DNA from: Desulfobulbaceae bacterium
Lineage (GTDB): Bacteria; Desulfobacterota; Desulfobulbia; Desulfobulbales; SURF-16
Reading direction: 5' to 3'
DNA length: 9,438 nucleotides
NCBI GenBank assembly: GCA_024763495.1
Contig: JANTFJ010000081.1
Span: forward strand, 1-9,438
Position numbers and translations under genes: made by a program. Below, one piece after another: positions 6,676-9,438 of the stretch (the first letter of the stretch is position 1; every line of letters starts with the position of its first letter). Below the pieces are notes generated by a model. That model did not search any database, was not told the DNA's origin, and saw nothing but the letters and a program-made list of their open reading frames with translations.

Positions 6676-6737
6676 GTTATGGGGTTGTCGCTGCCTGGGT
6701 GTACTTTATTGAGCGCTATCCGCAGAACAGTTACAAA

Positions 6738-7925
6738 TTAAAAACCAGCCAGGACATCACATAAACGGTCGACCATTTCATCAATTTCCTCTTTATTGAC
6801 AACAAGAGGCGGAATAAAACGAATAACCGCGTTACCGGCAAAATTTGCCAGCACCTGTTTTTCAAAAAGCCGATTAACTATCTCCCCGCCGCCGGCCCTG
6901 CCCTTTTCGGTCAACACCAGGCCCCGGATTAACCCCATGCCCCGCGCTCCATTGGTAAGATCGGGAAATTCTCGGGATACAGCCAGCAATTTTTCCTGGA
7001 GATATTCCCCTTTTTCCAAAACCTCACTGAAAAAATTTTCAGCCAGCATGGTTTGCAAAACCACGACAGCTCCGGCGCAGGCCACCGGATTACCGCCAAA
7101 GGTTGAGGCATGATCGCCGGGCATAAAAGAAGCCGCGGCTTTTTCCGTAGCCAGCATGGCACCAATGGGCAGGCCATTACCCAGGGCCTTGGCTGAAGTC
7201 AGGATATCCGGTATTACCCCAAACTGCTCATAGGCAAACAGGCTGCCGGTTCGCCCCATGCCGACCTGCACCTCATCAAAAATCAACAGTAAATCGTGTT
7301 TATCGCATAATTTTCTGATCCCTTCAAGATATTCTTTGGCCAGGGGCCGGACTCCGCCCTCGCCCTGGAGAGGTTCACATAACACAGCGCAGGTCTTCTC
7401 TGAAACCATTCCGGCCAGCCGGTCAAAATCATCAAACGGGGCATAGACAAATCCGGCAGGCAGGGGCTCAAAGCCCTGATGAAATTTTTTCTGGCCGGTG
7501 GCTGCCACAGTTGCCAGGGTACGGCCATGGAATGACCCTTCAAGAGATATTATCTCAAAACGTTGATCACCGCCATATTTCCTGGCCAGTTTAATTGCCG
7601 CCTCATTGACTTCGGCCCCGCTGTTAGCCAGAAAAATACGGTCGGCAAAAGAATTTTCCACCAGCAGTTCAGCCAGTTCGGTCTGGGGAATCGTATGAAA
7701 AAGATTAGAAACATGAACCAGTTTCGCGGCCTGGGCACAGATGGCCTCTGTAACCGGGGGATAACAATGACCCAGGCTGCATACCGCAATGCCGGCAAGA
7801 AAATCCAGATATTCCCGGCCTTCAGTATCAGTCAGTCTGCATCCTGAGCCGGATTCCATAACCACGGGAAACCGGCCATAGGTGTTGACAAAAAGCCTGC
7901 TGCTTTTTTCCTGCCACTCTTTCAT
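6738..7925 (-). CDS. argD: Acetylornithine aminotransferase ArgD
   Basis: ArgD is a class III PLP aminotransferase that interconverts N-acetylglutamate semialdehyde and N-acetylornithine with glutamate as donor; ArgD enzymes can also serve as succinyl-DAP aminotransferase. The protein has 395 residues, normal length. NSGAEVNEAAIKLARK (101-116) binds the PLP phosphate, SFHGRT (131-136) stacks on the cofactor, EPLQGEGG is at 184-191, IFDEVQ has the pyridine-nitrogen aspartate D217, and TSAKALGNGLPIGA holds the PLP lysine K246. The ATG overlaps the argB stop by four bases (ATGA), with GGAG about 8 bases upstream inside argB, so the two are translationally coupled. The stop codon adjoins the start of a 361 bp repeat cluster, yet the protein end is complete. 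Confidence 0.96.
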   Translation of the reverse strand: MKEWQEKSSRLFVNTYGRFPVVMESGSGCRLTDTEGREYLDFLAGIAVCSLGHCYPPVTEAICAQAAKLVHVSNLFHTIPQTELAELLVENSFADRIFLANSGAEVNEAAIKLARKYGGDQRFEIISLEGSFHGRTLATVAATGQKKFHQGFEPLPAGFVYAPFDDFDRLAGMVSEKTCAVLCEPLQGEGGVRPLAKEYLEGIRKLCDKHDLLLIFDEVQVGMGRTGSLFAYEQFGVIPDILTSAKALGNGLPIGAMLATEKAAASFMPGDHASTFGGNPVACAGAVVVLQTMLAENFFSEVLEKGEYLQEKLLAVSREFPDLTNGARGMGLIRGLVLTEKGRAGGGEIVNRLFEKQVLANFAGNAVIRFIPPLVVNKEEIDEMVDRLCDVLAGF

Positions 7926-8803
7926 AGCACAATCTCCGTACCAACCCCTTCCCTGGTAAAAATTTCCAGCAATACAGCGTGCTCCTGTCGGCCATCAATA
8001 ATATGAGACTTGCCAACTCCGGCCCGAATCGCCTCCTGGCAGCATTTAATCTTGGGAATCATGCCCCCGGCAGCTGTGCCCGAGGCCGTTAATTCGTCAG
8101 CTTCAACGCAGGTCAATGAATGAATTAATTTTTTACTTTCGTCAAGCACTCCCTCAACATCAGTAAGCAGCACCAGTTTTTCCGCTTTCAGGCAGGAAGC
8201 TATAGCTCCGGCTACCAGATCCGCATTGATATTATATGATCGTCCGTCTTCCCCCACCCCGACCGGGGCAATAACCGGAATAAAATCTTTGCTTTTAAAG
8301 GTTCGCAATACTTCCGGATTAACATGGGTTACAGCCCCGACCCGGCCCAGATCAATCAACTCCGGGGGCGCGTCTTTGGCCTGACTCTGCATGATAGTCA
8401 TTTTTTTTGCCTGGATCAGGTCGCCATCCCGACCCGAGAGACCAATGGCCTTACCGCCGTTAAAATTGATCAGGCCGACAATTTCCTTGTTGACCTTGCC
8501 TACCAGAACCATTTCCACCACGTCCATGGTCTCGCCGTCAGTTACCCTCATTCCCTGGATATAGTTTGACTGGATATTCATTTTCCGGAGAAACTGATTA
8601 ATCTGGGGGCCGCCGCCATGCACTACTACCGGATTAATTCCCACATATTTCATCAGAATAATATCAAGGGCAAATTTTTTTTTAAGACCTTCATCAACCA
8701 TGGCATGACCGCCATATTTAATAACCACGGTTTTATTATAAAATTCCTTGATATATGGCAGGGATTCAATCAGTATATGTGCTGTGTCTGTGTTTGTTTT
8801 CAT
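7922..8803 (-). CDS. argB: Acetylglutamate kinase ArgB
   Basis: ArgB phosphorylates N-acetylglutamate, the second arginine step, in the cytoplasm. From the ATG at 8803 it has 293 residues, normal length. It is an amino-acid-kinase fold: VVIKYGG with K29, the glycine loop HGGGP (62-66), the SGRDGD stretch, NINAD near residue 180, and LLTDVEGVLD. The N-terminal helix ILIESLPYIKEFYNK and the end GVGTEIVL are typical of arginine-inhibited hexameric ArgB, so feedback control is likely (family knowledge). The frame stays open up to GTG codons at 8818 and 8830, but the extra residues VSTPVSSYN come from a dispersed repeat and do not resemble ArgB starts, so I choose the ATG. Neither start has a strong ribosome site. 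It is the first gene of the operon in this window. Confidence 0.95.
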   Translation of the reverse strand: MKTNTDTAHILIESLPYIKEFYNKTVVIKYGGHAMVDEGLKKKFALDIILMKYVGINPVVVHGGGPQINQFLRKMNIQSNYIQGMRVTDGETMDVVEMVLVGKVNKEIVGLINFNGGKAIGLSGRDGDLIQAKKMTIMQSQAKDAPPELIDLGRVGAVTHVNPEVLRTFKSKDFIPVIAPVGVGEDGRSYNINADLVAGAIASCLKAEKLVLLTDVEGVLDESKKLIHSLTCVEADELTASGTAAGGMIPKIKCCQEAIRAGVGKSHIIDGRQEHAVLLEIFTREGVGTEIVL

Positions 8804-8834
8804 ATTGTAACTACTCACGGGGGTAGACACCTGA
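8804..8834 (+). repeat. Direct repeat GTAACTACTCAYGGGG, copy 2, in the argB leader
   Basis: GTAACTACTCACGGGGG begins at 8807, four bases from the argB start codon, and is followed by TAGACACCTGA, which parallels the TAAGCGCCTAA of the copy at 9308-9341. The repeat therefore occupies the ribosome-binding region of argB. On the coding strand the region reads ...CCCCCGTGAGTAGTTACAAT before ATG, with only GTGAG as a weak ribosome site. Confidence 0.65.
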
Positions 8835-8983
8835 TATTCGCTAACCCCTAGCCCAGATAAACTGGAAGAGAAATTAAGGCTCTGGATAAGTCACTTAACA
8901 GTAGATGCAAGTTGTTTATTTCAAAGAAAGTTTTCAATTTATTGCCATAAAAAACACGAAAATTAATTCTAAGGGACTAATTC
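8835..8983. promoter_or_regulatory. AT-rich argB upstream region; promoter expected but not located
   Basis: No gene or RNA gene is seen. As the first open stretch upstream of the operon it should hold the argB promoter on the minus strand. TTGAAA hexamers occur on that strand near 8920-8940, but none has a good -10 hexamer at 16-18 bases, so I give no exact promoter. A small hairpin CCAG/CTGG lies at 8853-8865. No convincing ARG box was found. Confidence 0.3.
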
Positions 8984-9133
8984 GTAACTGTTTACAGGGT
9001 GCCGGAGATTTCCGCGATCAGACTGGCGCAGCATACTGGTGCCATGTAAGACAGGCTGATCGCGGGAAGAGGTAAACACCCTTAAAAACAGGGCATAAAC
9101 TCCGACTCCGTTCGGTGCCCTGTGAGCAGTTAC
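8984..9133. mobile_element. Putative 150 bp non-autonomous element with GTAAC ends (element C)
   Basis: The left end reads GTAACTGTTTACAGGGTGCC. The right end, read on the minus strand from 9133, is GTAACTGCTCACAGGGCACC. About 18 of the first 24 positions agree. Inside, CCGCGATCAG (9012-9021) and CTGATCGCGG (9056-9065) form a perfect 10 bp stem, and TGGCGC/GTGCCA pair within its loop. Positions 9016-9050 match the core of element A (6438-6471). Positions 9071-9106 are an inverted copy of 98-133. There is no coding frame. Flanking bases (ACTAATTC and TTCATATT) show no clear target duplication beyond TTC. It is best read as a small passive mobile element or complex palindromic repeat. Confidence 0.6.
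9071..9106 (-). repeat. 36 bp dispersed repeat, copy 2 (inverted copy of 98-133)
   Basis: The reverse complement matches 98-133 at 32 of 36 positions. Here it lies inside the right half of the 150 bp element, next to its right end, while the copy near lysA lacks the GTAAC end. The module therefore occurs in different surroundings, as expected for mosaic repeat elements. Confidence 0.7.
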
Positions 9134-9212
9134 TTCATATTATCGTTTCAAAGCTTTATTTTACAGACAAACTCTTACAAAAACGGCTATCTTACCTGTA
9201 GTTACCTGAGAT

Positions 9213-9230
9213 GTAAAGAGCGCTCTTTAC
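9213..9230. promoter_or_regulatory. Perfect 18 bp palindrome, possible operator
   Basis: GTAAAGAGCGCTCTTTAC is a perfect dyad without spacer. It lies outside the repeat elements recognised here, about 410 bases upstream of argB. An uninterrupted 18 bp dyad is the usual shape of a dimeric regulator site, but no gene start is close by on either strand within the window, and its sequence is not that of a site I recognise. Two smaller perfect dyads, TACCGGTA (9243-9250) and CTTTATATAAAG (9296-9307), follow. It could also be part of a degraded repeat. Confidence 0.4.
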
Positions 9231-9307
9231 TTTCTGCGTATCTACCGGTATCATTTAAGTAAAATCGGGGTTCTTTGGATTGCGGGAATTATCCGCTTTA
9301 TATAAAG

Positions 9308-9341
9308 TTAAAAGGTAACTACTCATGGGGTAAGCGCCTAA
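9308..9341 (+). repeat. Direct repeat GTAACTACTCAYGGGG, copy 3
   Basis: TTAAAAGGTAACTACTCATG begins the copy, and the tail is GGGTAAGCGCCTAA. It is nearly identical to 6328-6360, with the tail AGCGCCTAA in place of AGCTCCTAA. It runs straight into the hairpin at 9343-9370. The GTAAGCG inside it is the same heptamer that bounds the palindrome at 6566-6675. Confidence 0.7.
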
Positions 9342-9342
9342 G

Positions 9343-9370
9343 CTTTTTCCAAGACTCAGCTTGGAAAAAG
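9343..9370. repeat. Perfect 11 bp hairpin
   Basis: CTTTTTCCAAG (9343-9353) and CTTGGAAAAAG (9360-9370) pair perfectly around a 6-base loop. The hairpin shares its T run with the terminator-like structure next to it. It may be an extra stem of a terminator region or the boundary of the adjacent repeat. Confidence 0.6.
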
Positions 9371-9385
9371 AGGCCCCTTCGGGGC
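9363..9385 (-). terminator. Probable factor-independent terminator on the minus strand
   Basis: Read on the minus strand, GCCCC GAA GGGGC (9373-9385) is followed by CTCTTTTTCC. A short GC-only stem followed closely by five T fits an intrinsic terminator for a leftward gene ending right of the window. On the plus strand no T run follows. The stem is only 5 bp, so efficiency is uncertain. If real, it separates that upstream gene from the arg operon and implies that argB has its own promoter. Confidence 0.5.
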
Positions 9386-9438
9386 AGTTGAATCTGCAAT
9401 CATGATGCATATATTTATTGAGTATAGCCCTTGTGAAA
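9386..9438. other. Window end, no gene seen
   Basis: No coding frame or RNA gene can be supported in these last bases. ATGATGCATAT-type AT-rich sequence is present, but too little is shown to interpret it. Confidence 0.3.

Larger units (their letters stand above)
6378..6738. repeat. 13 bp perfect inverted repeat bounding the argD-argF repeat cluster
   Basis: ATTTGTAACTGTT (6378-6390) and its exact reverse complement (6726-6738) enclose element A and the 110 bp palindrome. The right arm ends on the first base of the argD stop codon (6738-6740, TAA on the minus strand), so the cluster begins exactly where argD ends. The whole 361 bp may be one compound insertion, or two nested elements. No reading frame of useful length lies inside, and no transposase is present. 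Confidence 0.65.

Noticed and set aside
6378..6738. IS66-family derived element, because ends begin GTAA and GTAAGCG recurs
   Set aside because: IS66 ends do start GTAA with 8 bp target duplications, but no 8 bp duplication flanks any pair of ends here and no transposase is present; similarity of a few bases is too weak.
8804..8830. GTG at 8830 as the start of argB
   Set aside because: The added residues come from a dispersed repeat and do not match ArgB N-termini, whereas the ATG at 8803 gives a normal-length protein.
8835..8983. ARG box for the arginine repressor ArgR near argB
   Set aside because: Only loose AT-rich matches such as the TTTATTTC and AATTAATTC stretches exist; no 18 bp imperfect palindrome of the ARG type was convincing.
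6328..9341. Possible CRISPR array, because of repeated 16-30 base units
   Set aside because: Copies are widely and irregularly spaced, occur in both orientations with variants and are separated by genes; there are no uniform spacers.
9134..9438. tRNA or small RNA gene in the gene-free right end
   Set aside because: No cloverleaf, anticodon stem or TPsiC-like GTTCRA arm in the right setting was found; the visible hairpins are explained as repeats or a terminator.

Overview
The window carries seven genes, all on the minus strand, in the order argB, argD, argF, argG, argH, a lipoprotein gene and lysA. Transcription runs from the right end of the window to the left. Together they encode five of the eight usual arginine-pathway enzymes, from N-acetylglutamate to arginine, and the last step of lysine synthesis. 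All five arg proteins and LysA are full length with intact catalytic motifs. No argC, argA or argJ gene is present, so the other arginine steps must be encoded elsewhere. The lipoprotein shows a Gram-negative cell envelope, and LysA shows the diaminopimelate route to lysine. The gene order (arg run, then a fibronectin-type lipoprotein, then lysA) and the protein style suggest a Desulfobacterota (deltaproteobacterial) genome. This assignment is inferred from recalled gene order and was not tested by a search.

Layout from right to left. Positions 8804-9438 hold no gene. They contain a terminator-like hairpin for a gene outside the window, two copies of a short direct repeat, a 150 bp element with inverted ends and a perfect 18 bp palindrome. 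argB and argD follow and overlap by an ATGA. The next 490 bp (6245-6737) are packed with inverted and direct repeats. argF comes next, then a 211 bp gap holding two hairpin elements and a 9 bp tandem repeat that runs into the argG start codon. argG, argH and the lipoprotein gene are tightly packed (4 bp gap, then a 4 bp overlap). lysA follows after 44 bp, and its stop codon lies inside a dispersed repeat.

The coding content is ordinary. The unusual material is in the gaps: a family of short repeats beginning GTAAC (eight copies), two elements that share these ends plus an internal core, a large imperfect palindrome, and a second repeat family shared by the argF-argG gap and the 3' end of lysA. 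No transposase gene is present, so the elements look non-autonomous. The most interesting protein is the lipoprotein: its first residues after the lipid cysteine resemble those of LptM/LppL, and it sits directly upstream of lysA as LppL does in Pseudomonas, but it carries three fibronectin type III-like domains.
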